From contig JACPSQ010000092.1 of assembly GCA_016193195.1 (NCBI GenBank), positions 1 to 6,388 on the forward strand: DNA of 6,388 bases. Direction: 5' to 3'. The position numbers were made by a program, and so were the translations under genes. The stretch is from Candidatus Omnitrophota bacterium (GTDB lineage Bacteria; Omnitrophota; Gorgyraeia; Aquiviventales; Aquiviventaceae). Below are positions 1 to 5,682 of the stretch, piece by piece. The stretch's first letter is position 1. Every line of letters starts with the position of its first letter. The notes under the pieces were generated by a model. It was given only the letters and a program-made list of their open reading frames with translations, had not been told where the DNA came from and did not search any database.

Positions 1-445
1 GAAACGCGGCGTTGAGGCTCGTGAGCTTCTGCTCCGCGAGGCTCAAGCCGTCGGCTTCGATCGCCGAGCGGATCGTGTCCGGATGCCGATGCGCCGTCTC
101 AGTCAGATCCTGGATGACCACCCCCTGCTCCCCACGGGGCACGATGAGCCAGGCCCCGTTGGCCCGCGCGGCGAGCTGCTCATTCCCGAGCGGACGGGTG
201 AACTGGGCAAGCTCGGCTTCCGTCAGCGGCAGCCGCGAAAGCAACGAGGGCTGCGTCGGCGAAAACCCCTGCATCGGATCCAACAAGGACACGTCGGTGC
301 GCCGCCAAACGTCATCGCTTGCGTGCGGCCAGGGGAGGCTCGTGTGTACGGCCCACGCCTCGTGCCGTAGCTGAGTCAGCCACGCCGGCTCCCTTAGCTG
401 CCTGGCCAACTGATCAATGGTCGTGTTGCTGAACGTTTCGCTCAT
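1..445 (-). CDS. sufD: SufD, Fe-S cluster assembly scaffold subunit (5' part, truncated by window edge)
   Basis: SufD pairs with SufB and two SufC ATPases to form the cytosolic SufBC2D complex that builds Fe-S clusters. The reading frame opens at an ATG at 443-445 and stays open for 148 codons to the window edge, so only the N-terminal third or so of a usual SufD is present. The translation begins MSETFSNTTIDQLARQ and contains the family's N-terminal pattern: a PAWLTQLRHEAW helix, LPWPHASDDVWRRTDVSLLD (the SufD 'LP.P...E.WR.TD' signature), and near the edge EQKLTSLNAAF, matching the 'LN.A' stretch shared by SufB and SufD. It follows sufB by 138 bases. No Shine-Dalgarno sequence precedes the ATG and an in-frame TGA lies a short way upstream, so this start is fixed but looks weak; coupling to an upstream micro-ORF is possible. 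The beta-helix core and C-terminal residues cannot be judged. Identity is inferred from the N-terminal pattern plus position after sufC-sufB. Confidence 0.88.
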   Translation of the reverse strand, partial: MSETFSNTTIDQLARQLREPAWLTQLRHEAWAVHTSLPWPHASDDVWRRTDVSLLDPMQGFSPTQPSLLSRLPLTEAELAQFTRPLGNEQLAARANGAWLIVPRGEQGVVIQDLTETAHRHPDTIRSAIEADGLSLAEQKLTSLNAAF

Positions 446-555
446 GTGACCGACGCTAAAGGCTCAAGGCTGTAGCCTCGAGCCTCCCGCCTAAGTGCCT
501 GGACAAAAGTTTCTTGATCTCGTTGGAAGGTGTTCTCGTCGAGCTGTTCACCCAT
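442..555 (-). CDS. Doubtful 37-codon micro-ORF between sufB and sufD
   Basis: An ATG at 553-555 opens a 37-codon frame ending in a TGA that overlaps the sufD ATG by the classic ATGA arrangement. The product would be hydrophilic and charged (MGEQLDENTFQRDQETF at its start, ending EPLASVT), with no membrane segment, cysteines or domain I recognise. In favour of a gene: the ATGA overlap, the absence of any ribosome site for sufD (coupling would explain this), and the lack of stops across the gap. Against: it has no convincing ribosome site of its own, its start codon lies inside a tandem heptamer repeat, and its 3' third is a near-perfect palindrome, so much of it looks like DNA-level repeat. 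A frame of this length is also easily found by chance in GC-rich DNA. It may work only as a coupling leader, or not be translated at all. Confidence 0.22.
   Translation of the reverse strand: MGEQLDENTFQRDQETFVQALRREARGYSLEPLASVT
461..484 (-). other. Strong RNA hairpin just upstream of sufD
   Basis: On the transcribed strand this 24-base stretch folds as a 10-bp stem (GGCUCGAGGC with GCCUUGAGCC, one G-U wobble) closed by a UACA loop. It ends 15 bases before the sufD ATG and is followed by only three U residues, so it is a poor match for a rho-independent terminator. It could attenuate the sufB-to-sufD transcript, mark a processing site, affect sufD initiation, or be a copy of an interspersed palindromic repeat. 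The fold is read directly from the sequence; the function is inference. Confidence 0.6.
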
Positions 556-583
556 CACTGGTCACTCATCACTGACCACTGAC
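549..583 (-). repeat. Five tandem 7-bp repeats abutting the sufB stop codon
   Basis: Starting at the base after the sufB TAA, the minus strand reads as five successive heptamers with consensus RYSRGTG. The two nearest the stop (577-583 and 570-576) are identical GTCAGTG; then come ATGAGTG (563-569), ACCAGTG (556-562) and ATGGGTG (549-555). Within them, 556-564 and 573-581 also form an inverted repeat (9-bp arms, one mismatch, 8-base loop), so the transcript could fold here too. This resembles the short tandem heptamer repeats known in intergenic DNA of some bacteria such as filamentous cyanobacteria, though no relationship is claimed. No transposase or CRISPR-like spacing accompanies it. Confidence 0.7.
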
Positions 584-3127
584 TTAGCCGACCGCCCCCT
601 CCATCTCGAGCTGGACGAGGCGGTTCATCTCGACGGCGTATTCGAGCGGCAGCGCCTTGACGAACGGCTCGATGAAGCCGTTGACGATCATACTCATGGC
701 TTCCTGTTCCTTGAGACCTCGGCTCATCGCGTAGAAGAGCTGCTCGTCTCCGATCTTGGAGACGGTCGCCTCGTGGCCGATCTGGACGCGCTTCTCGTCG
801 ATCTCCATCGTCGGGTAGGTGTCGGAGCGCGACTCTGGATTGAGCAGGAGCGCATCGCAGCGCACGGTGGACTTCGCGTTCACGGCCCCCGGATAGACCT
901 TGACGAGGCCACGGTAGCTCGTCCGGCCGGTCCCCTTGGAGATTGATTTCGAGGTGATCACCGACGAGGTGTCGGGTGCCGCGTGGATCATCTTCGCCCC
1001 GGCGTCCTGGTGCTGGCCGTCGCTCGCGAACGCGACCGAGAGCACCTCGCCGCGCGCCCCTCGGCCCATCAGGTACACCCCAGGAAACTTCATCGTGAGG
1101 CGTGAGCCCATATTACAATCGAGCCATTCCACCGTCGCGCCCTCGTGGGCGATCGCCCGCTTCGTCACCAAGTTATAGACGTTCTTCGACCAGTTCTGGA
1201 TCGTCACGTAGCGAAGCTTCGCATGCGGCAGCGCGATGAGCTCCACGACCGCCGAGTGGAGCGAATCCGACGAGTAGCTCGGGGCTGTGCAGTTATGCAC
1301 TGCCACGCCTCCTGCGACATACGATTCGTCTCCTTCAACGCTGAAGTTGTAGACCGGGGTGTTCTTCACCAGACGTTTTGTGATTCGCTTGATCGGAACG
1401 TACGCGTATCGCTCATCGATCGCGAACATCGCGGCACGCTTCTTGCCATTCAACGAGCTGCGCACCTGGATCCCCACGAGTTCCCCGAATCGGGAAGCGA
1501 ATTCCCCTCCAACGCCAATGGTATACATAGCCTGCCGATGCTCATGACGACGATCGCGTCGGTTGAGGCAGGCGACCACCCCGAGGCGGAGCAGGACATC
1601 GCGCACCTGGCGTGCAAGGACCGGAGAGACCGTCGTAATCCGAAAAATCTCTTTGCGGCCGTGCTTGTTGCGCTGGTTGTAGTAGTTGCCGTCGCCGCGG
1701 AACACCCCCACGATGAGCTCTCGCTGCTTCTCGGGTGTCTCGAGCATCATCCACTGCGGGATGCGCCGGGTCCCAGCCGACTCGCCGAAAAGCTGTCGGA
1801 AAGCTCGCGCCAGTTTCGCGGAGCTGACGACGAGATTGATCCCGTGGTTCTTGGGGTGCGGAAATTCATCCGCTTTGGTCACCCCGAGAGTCTGTCGGAG
1901 GAGAGACTTGACGTCCTCGATCAGTTCACGCTCAGTCTCACCGAACGCGAAATGGATGTAGCCGCGAGGGTCCGTACTCCCCTCCGCGAGGAAATAACCT
2001 ACCAATCGAAAGAACCCGGCCGTGCTAGGTAACTCCACCGTCTCAGATTGTCGACGGAAGGGCACGGTGACCTTCGTCGAGGAAACAGACTCCGTAATGC
2101 GATTTACCGGAACCGCCAGGTAATCTCTCCACTTGAGATCCTTCGGAGTGCCCCACTGCACGTCCCAATGCCGGTTGCGCTCATTGGCCCGCTCCCGCTT
2201 GACGTAGAGGAAGGGGTGCTCGGCGGTCACTTCTAGCCGCTGGGTGCTATCGCCATACATCTCAACGGTGTAGAGCGGTCCGCTGTATGGCCGCTCCTGC
2301 GTGCGGTAAACGTGCCGGTACTGGCCGGCGTGCGTGAGGACGCGCTCACCCACCTTGATCTGTTCGATGGGTTTATAGTCCGGGTTCGTGGTGACAAGAG
2401 CCCCCTTCGTAAAGCAGCCCTCGATATAGGTGACCTCCGCGCCCTCATCGGCGATGATCAGGGTCCGCTCGAACTGGCCCATGTTCTTCGCGTTGATGCG
2501 GAAGTAGGCCTGCAGCGGCATCTCGACCTTGACGCCCTTCGGGACGTAGATGAACGAGCCGCCGCTCCACGTCGCCGTGTTGAGCGCCGCGAACTTGTTG
2601 TCGGCCGGAGGGATGACGGTTCCGAAGTAGCGCTTGACGAGCTCCGGCTGCTCCTTCAAGCCCGTGTCCATGTCGAGGAAGATCACGCCCTGCTTCTGCA
2701 AATCCTCCCGCATCGAGTGGTAGATAGCTTCGGATTCGAATTGGGCACTGACCCCCGCGAGGAACTTCCGCTCGGCCTCAGGGATGCCGAGGCGGTCGAA
2801 TGTCTCCTTGATCTCCGCCGGGACCTCCTCCCAGGACTCGCTCTTCTTCTCCGTCGGCTTGAGGTAGTAGTAGATGTCGTCGAACTTGATGCTGTTCAGC
2901 AGCTCCGTATTCGCCCACTGCGGCATCGGTTTCCGGCGGTAGTGATGGAAGCCCCGCAGCCGCAGATCCAGCATCCACGCAGGCTCGCCCTTCATCCCGG
3001 AGAGCTGCCGCACCTTCCCCTCATCCAGGCCGGGCTCGGCTTTGAAGACGGCGTGCTCCGGCACGTGGAAGCCGTAGAGCTTCTCGTAGTCTTCGTTGAT
3101 CTGGACGTTCGGCTTCGGCGTTGACAT
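584..3127 (-). CDS. sufB: SufB Fe-S cluster scaffold protein, interrupted by an intein
   Basis: SufB is the scaffold subunit of the cytosolic SufBC2D complex on which Fe-S clusters form. The 847-residue precursor consists of an N-extein (1-237), an intein (238-612) and a C-extein (613-847). The ligated exteins total 472 residues, normal for SufB. Extein landmarks include NTATWSGGSFIYVPKGVKVE (183-202), QFERTLIIADEGAEVTYIEG ending at 237, CTAPSYSSDSLHSAVVELIA after the intein, and KIGDEQLFYAMSRGL near the C-terminus. Cys613 aligns with the E. coli sulfur-acceptor cysteine (Cys254) and Cys757, in RCDALLL, with E. coli Cys405; both alignments are from family memory. The start is an ATG preceded by GGAGG at 8 bases, and only 12 bases separate it from the sufC stop, so the two are co-transcribed. 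Without splicing the beta-helix core is broken and the protein should be inactive. GC content is visibly higher in the exteins than in the intein. Confidence 0.97.
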   Translation of the reverse strand: MSTPKPNVQINEDYEKLYGFHVPEHAVFKAEPGLDEGKVRQLSGMKGEPAWMLDLRLRGFHHYRRKPMPQWANTELLNSIKFDDIYYYLKPTEKKSESWEEVPAEIKETFDRLGIPEAERKFLAGVSAQFESEAIYHSMREDLQKQGVIFLDMDTGLKEQPELVKRYFGTVIPPADNKFAALNTATWSGGSFIYVPKGVKVEMPLQAYFRINAKNMGQFERTLIIADEGAEVTYIEGCFTKGALVTTNPDYKPIEQIKVGERVLTHAGQYRHVYRTQERPYSGPLYTVEMYGDSTQRLEVTAEHPFLYVKRERANERNRHWDVQWGTPKDLKWRDYLAVPVNRITESVSSTKVTVPFRRQSETVELPSTAGFFRLVGYFLAEGSTDPRGYIHFAFGETERELIEDVKSLLRQTLGVTKADEFPHPKNHGINLVVSSAKLARAFRQLFGESAGTRRIPQWMMLETPEKQRELIVGVFRGDGNYYNQRNKHGRKEIFRITTVSPVLARQVRDVLLRLGVVACLNRRDRRHEHRQAMYTIGVGGEFASRFGELVGIQVRSSLNGKKRAAMFAIDERYAYVPIKRITKRLVKNTPVYNFSVEGDESYVAGGVAVHNCTAPSYSSDSLHSAVVELIALPHAKLRYVTIQNWSKNVYNLVTKRAIAHEGATVEWLDCNMGSRLTMKFPGVYLMGRGARGEVLSVAFASDGQHQDAGAKMIHAAPDTSSVITSKSISKGTGRTSYRGLVKVYPGAVNAKSTVRCDALLLNPESRSDTYPTMEIDEKRVQIGHEATVSKIGDEQLFYAMSRGLKEQEAMSMIVNGFIEPFVKALPLEYAVEMNRLVQLEMEGAVG
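1292..2416 (-). mobile_element. SufB intein with LAGLIDADG homing endonuclease (375 aa)
   Basis: This in-frame insertion is a bifunctional intein that should excise itself from SufB by protein splicing. Its first residue is Cys238 (codon 2414-2416), in block A CFTKGALVTT. Block B is LEVTAEHPFLYVK with the TxxH motif at Thr301-His304. Block F, from about 592, is VYNFSVEGDESYVAGG, and the last residues are HN (611-612), followed by Cys613 as the +1 nucleophile. All residues for class 1 splicing are present. Between the splicing halves are two LAGLIDADG-type motifs, LVGYFLAEG (375-383, acid Glu382) and LIVGVFRGDG (471-480, acid Asp479), 97 residues apart, so the homing nuclease may still be active. 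The whole is close in size to the M. tuberculosis SufB intein (about 359 residues). Hand counts give about 55% GC inside (133 of 240 bases, 1321-1560) against about 66% in three sampled extein lines (119 of 180), consistent with separate acquisition. It carries no promoter of its own. Confidence 0.96.
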
Positions 3128-3135
3128 CCACCCGT

Positions 3136-3140
3136 CCTCC
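3136..3140 (-). promoter_or_regulatory. Ribosome binding site of sufB, overlapping the sufC stop
   Basis: The transcribed strand carries GGAGG here, 8 bases before the sufB ATG, and its first base is the last base of the sufC TAG stop. This is the strongest ribosome site in the window. It fixes the sufB start and allows ribosomes finishing sufC to reinitiate on sufB. Confidence 0.85.
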
Positions 3141-3943
3141 TATGACCCCACGCCCACGGACGCTCCCGATGGACGAAAGCCCTCGTAGCCCTTCGACTCC
3201 AGTTCCAGCGCAAGCTCCGATCCGCCCGAGCGCACGATGCGACCGTCCATCATGACGTGGACCGCGTCGGGCTTCACGTAGTTCAAGAGGCGCTGGTAAT
3301 GCGTGATCACGAGGATCCCGCGCTGCGGGCTGCGCAGGGCGTTGATGCCGGCGGCGACCGTCTTGAGCGCGTCGATATCCAGCCCGGAGTCGGTCTCATC
3401 GAGCACCGCAAGCAGAGGCGAGAGCACCGCCATCTGCAGGATTTCCAGCCGCTTCTTCTCGCCGCCGGAAAAGCCGTCGTTGACGTACCGGTTCATGAAC
3501 GCATCCGGGATGCCGAGGGCCTTGAGGTGCGGCTTCACCGTCTGGCGGAACTCTTTGACCGGCACGTCTCCTCCGCGCACGCCGCGGAGGGCGGCCCGGA
3601 GGAAATTCGCGATGGTGACGCCCGGAATCGCCGTGGGGTACTGGAACGCGAGAAAGATGCCGCGCCGTGAGCGCTCATCCGGCGAGAGGGTAGCGAGGTC
3701 CTCTTGGCGGTAGCGGATCCTCCCCGCCGTGATCTCGTACTTGGGATGCCCCATCAGGCAGAAGGAGAGAGTGCTTTTGCCGGAGCCGTTCGGGCCCATG
3801 AGCGCATGGAGCTCCCCCGCGCTGACGCTGAGGTCCAAACCCCTGAGGATCTCCTTCCCCTCAACGGCGACGTGGAGGTCTTCGACGGCCAGGAGCGGCC
3901 GATCCATGTCAGACTCTTTGGTCATCTTTTCCTCATCAGTCAT
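3140..3943 (-). CDS. sufC: SufC, ABC-type ATPase of the Suf complex
   Basis: SufC is the cytosolic ATPase that drives conformational change in SufBC2D; it is an ABC protein without a transporter role. All ABC motifs are intact (numbered from the longest frame): Walker A GPNGSGKST (50-58), Q-loop Gln101 in LAFQYP, signature FSGGEKKR (158-165), Walker B LAVLDE with Asp182-Glu183 followed by TDSGLD, and the H-loop ITHYQRLL with His215. The TDSGLD and HYQRLL forms are typical of SufC. The longest frame (267 residues) starts at 3943 without a clear ribosome site. An ATG at 3925 (261 residues) has GAGGA 4 bases upstream, and one at 3907 (255 residues) gives the N-terminus closest to the family, MDRPLLAVEDLHV. 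The true start is probably 3925 or 3907. The frame begins 18 bases after the rrf2 stop and ends 12 bases before sufB, so rrf2, sufC and sufB look like one operon. Confidence 0.97.
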   Translation of the reverse strand: MTDEEKMTKESDMDRPLLAVEDLHVAVEGKEILRGLDLSVSAGELHALMGPNGSGKSTLSFCLMGHPKYEITAGRIRYRQEDLATLSPDERSRRGIFLAFQYPTAIPGVTIANFLRAALRGVRGGDVPVKEFRQTVKPHLKALGIPDAFMNRYVNDGFSGGEKKRLEILQMAVLSPLLAVLDETDSGLDIDALKTVAAGINALRSPQRGILVITHYQRLLNYVKPDAVHVMMDGRIVRSGGSELALELESKGYEGFRPSGASVGVGS

Positions 3944-3961
3944 GCTTCGTCCGGGCGATGA

Positions 3962-4417
3962 TTACGCAGCGAAACGCTTCGAAAGACGCTCCGCCACCAC
4001 GTACTCGTCCTCCAACAGGCTGCTCAACGACGTCTGGTCCAAGAAGTTCTGGATGTACGTCGTCAACCCGGACCAGACCGATCGGATTCCGCAACTCGTA
4101 AAGTGCACGCACGCCGCCTCGTTGCCGGTGAACTGATGGCAGATGCGGTCGGTCGTCTGCACGGTCCCGAGCGCCCTCACGACTTCCCCCAGCGTGATCG
4201 CCGATGCCGGACGGTTCAACATGTAGCCGCCCTTGATCCCTCGAGTGCTGTGCACGAGTCCTACCCGAGAGAGGAACCGCAGCAGCTTCTCGACGTAGGC
4301 GCTCGAGAGCCCCTCCTTCGCGGCGATGTCCTTCACCCGCACGAGCTGACCCTGGGGCACTCGGGCGAGCTGGAGGAGGCACCGTAACCCGTATTCCTCT
4401 TGAGCGGTGATCTTCAT
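3962..4417 (-). CDS. Rrf2-family transcriptional regulator with a cysteine-rich cluster-binding region (IscR/SufR-like)
   Basis: This 151-residue protein has Rrf2 family length and architecture: an N-terminal winged helix (MKITAQEEYGLRCL, then IAAKEGLSSAYVEKLLRFLS at 31-50), the wing RGIKGGYMLNRP (59-70), a dimerisation helix, and a cysteine loop. Glu43 matches the position of E. coli IscR Glu43, which tunes DNA-site choice there. Three cysteines, Cys93, Cys103 and Cys109, follow the pattern C-x9-C-x5-C; E. coli IscR has C-x5-C-x5-C plus His107. The residue aligned with His107 is Arg112 here, so a fourth ligand, if any, would be another residue such as Glu8, His94 or His105. Standing first in the suf cluster, it most likely senses Fe-S status and controls this operon and itself. 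Its start has a modest ribosome site (AAGG, 4 bases from the ATG). It could instead sense NO or redox, as NsrR and RsrR do; sensor type cannot be settled from sequence. Confidence 0.93.
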   Translation of the reverse strand: MKITAQEEYGLRCLLQLARVPQGQLVRVKDIAAKEGLSSAYVEKLLRFLSRVGLVHSTRGIKGGYMLNRPASAITLGEVVRALGTVQTTDRICHQFTGNEAACVHFTSCGIRSVWSGLTTYIQNFLDQTSLSSLLEDEYVVAERLSKRFAA

Positions 4418-4434
4418 GTTACCTTAAAACTACT

Positions 4435-4462
4435 ATAATACGACTCTTTTGTCAAGTATTAT
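4435..4462 (-). promoter_or_regulatory. Palindromic operator and promoter region of the rrf2-suf operon
   Basis: This is a perfect 7-bp inverted repeat, ATAATAC-N14-GTATTAT, ending 17 bases before the Rrf2 start. Read on the transcribed strand, its left part ATACTTGAC fits the E. coli IscR type 1 half-site ATASYYGAC exactly; the right part is GTCGTAT, a shorter mirror half. A consensus -35 hexamer TTGACA lies inside (4450-4455). No strong -10 falls at 17 bases; TAGTTT at 4427-4432 is the best-spaced candidate, while TATAGT and TATTAT are too close to TTGACA. A regulator bound here would block RNA polymerase, suggesting autorepression. The palindrome is read directly; its binding by the adjacent Rrf2 protein is inferred. 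Confidence 0.7.
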
Positions 4463-4527
4463 CGCCCGAGGGAGGTAATCCGACCGTGAGGCGGCCATTT
4501 GGTGGAACCCGACCCGGCACGGCGAGG

Positions 4528-5631
4528 TTACGAGAAGCGGCCAGGCGAGAACGGGGAGAGGTCGAATGAAGAGCGGCCGCGCAGGATCAGCTCGCTCATG
4601 AGCGTCGCGGTGATGGGGGCGAGCAAGATGCCGTGCCGGAAGTGGCCGGTGGCGACGTACAGCCCCTCCACCGGGGTCCTGCCGAGCATGGGGAGCCTAT
4701 CTTTCGTGTAGGGCCGCAAGCCCGCCCAGGCCTCGAGGAACGTGCAGGCGCCGAGCGAGCCCGTCATGTGACGCAGGCCGCAGAGGATGGCGTGGATGCC
4801 GTCGAGGGTTAGCGTTTTCTCAAACCCTGCGAACTCGACGGTGGAGCCGACGAGGAGCCTCCCATCCCGTCGCTGCACCACGTAGGCCCGCTCCGACATC
4901 ACCACGCGCCGGATGAGCCGCTTCGGGCCGCGGAAGGCGAGCATCTGCCCGCGCGCCGGTTCGACCGGCAGGGGGATCGGGAAGGCCCCGCCCATCGAGG
5001 CCCAGCTCCCGAGGCAGTTGACGAGGACCTGGGCCTCGAGCGGACCGTGGTCTGTCTCCACCCCGCGGACGTTTCCTTCACGGATGAGGAGCCGGCGGGC
5101 GGCGGTGTGCTCTTGGAGCTCCACCCCCGCTCTGCGGCAGGCGGCGGAGAGTGCGCGCATGAGCTGGACGTTGTCCACCTGAGCCTCCGTCGGAAAGTGA
5201 AAGCCGCACCTGATCTTTCCATCGATGGCGGGCTCATGGCGACGGACCTCCTTGGACGACCACCGCTCGACCCGCAGTCCCTGCCTCGTCTGCCAGCGCG
5301 CCTGGCGCGTCATCGCGCGCTCCTCGCGACCTGACATCGCAAGGGCGAGGATCCCGTCGACGTGATAGCCGACCGGCTCATTCGTCCGCCGCTCGAGGTG
5401 CTCAACCCAGCGGGGGTACATCCGCCTCGCGGCCTGGCAGAGCTCAAAGAACGGTCCGGGACCGGCCAGATCCATCTGCGCCGAGAGGATGCCGGCGGCG
5501 GCGCTGGACGCCTCCGCCCCGATGGAGCCGCGCTCGATGAGCGTCACCCGCTGGCCATGGCGCGCCAGCTCCTCGGCGAGCGCCGCGCCGATGATCCCAC
5601 CTCCTAAGATGATCATGTCGTAGCGGGCCAT
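4528..5631 (-). CDS. thiO: FAD-dependent glycine oxidase ThiO-like protein
   Basis: ThiO oxidises glycine to iminoacetate (dehydroglycine), which supplies part of the thiazole ring in thiamine synthesis in many aerobes. The 367-residue protein has the family length (B. subtilis 369). It begins with an FAD dinucleotide fold, MIILGGGIIGAALAEELARHG, with GGGxxG at 10-15 and the ribose-binding Glu33, then the ThiO-type segment GAEASSAAAGILSAQMD (38-54). The C-terminal substrate/FAD region has AWAGLRPYTKDRLPMLG (301-317) and ATGHFRHGILLAPITA (327-342). Tyr250, Arg306 and Arg332 align, from memory, with the glycine-binding Tyr246, Arg302 and Arg329 of B. subtilis GO. A TGA in frame upstream rules out a longer product. 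No ribosome site is visible, so initiation may be weak or leaderless. It lies 51 bases after the phosphoesterase gene. No other thiamine gene is in the window, so a general D-amino-acid or sarcosine oxidase role is possible but less likely. Confidence 0.85.
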   Translation of the reverse strand: MARYDMIILGGGIIGAALAEELARHGQRVTLIERGSIGAEASSAAAGILSAQMDLAGPGPFFELCQAARRMYPRWVEHLERRTNEPVGYHVDGILALAMSGREERAMTRQARWQTRQGLRVERWSSKEVRRHEPAIDGKIRCGFHFPTEAQVDNVQLMRALSAACRRAGVELQEHTAARRLLIREGNVRGVETDHGPLEAQVLVNCLGSWASMGGAFPIPLPVEPARGQMLAFRGPKRLIRRVVMSERAYVVQRRDGRLLVGSTVEFAGFEKTLTLDGIHAILCGLRHMTGSLGACTFLEAWAGLRPYTKDRLPMLGRTPVEGLYVATGHFRHGILLAPITATLMSELILRGRSSFDLSPFSPGRFS

Positions 5632-5682
5632 GTCAGAGCACCGGTTTCATAAACCCCCAGGTGATGAAACGACGTCGAGCGA

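Noticed and set aside
1542..1754. A second minus-strand frame inside the intein that might suggest a frameshifted nuclease
   Set aside because: The main frame runs unbroken through both LAGLIDADG motifs; this is an out-of-frame shadow beginning with text that is a shifted reading of the same bases.
1145..2032. A 295-codon plus-strand open frame antisense to the intein
   Set aside because: It lies wholly opposite the intein, whose block motifs and splice residues prove the minus-strand frame. The plus-strand product has no recognisable domain and is a shadow of GC-rich coding DNA.
2312..3124. A 270-codon plus-strand open frame antisense to the SufB N-extein
   Set aside because: Its product is an Arg, Leu, Asp and Val-rich low-information sequence, typical of the reverse complement of GC-rich genes; SufB on the other strand is certain.
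584..3127. The SufB insertion as a domain fusion or assembly chimera
   Set aside because: Exact extein continuity across EG / CTAP and the full set of intein blocks, ending in HN followed by Cys, are explained by an intein and not by a fusion or misjoin.
3257..4136. Overlapping plus-strand frames opposite sufC and rrf2
   Set aside because: The minus-strand ABC motifs and Rrf2 winged helix explain this DNA; the plus-strand products match no family I recognise.
4496..4511. GGTTCCACCA resembling the 3' end of a tRNA
   Set aside because: No acceptor, D or anticodon stem can be built around it, so it is a chance match.
4482..4523. Possible terminator after thiO (CCGTG and CACGG arms)
   Set aside because: The arms are only 5 bp with a loop of about 29 bases and there is no T-tract on the transcribed strand.
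5643..5655. Small dyad GGTTT-CAT-AAACC upstream of thiO
   Set aside because: Five-base arms with a 3-base loop are too weak to assign as operator, riboswitch or terminator. I see no TPP riboswitch (THI box) elements in the 51-base gap.
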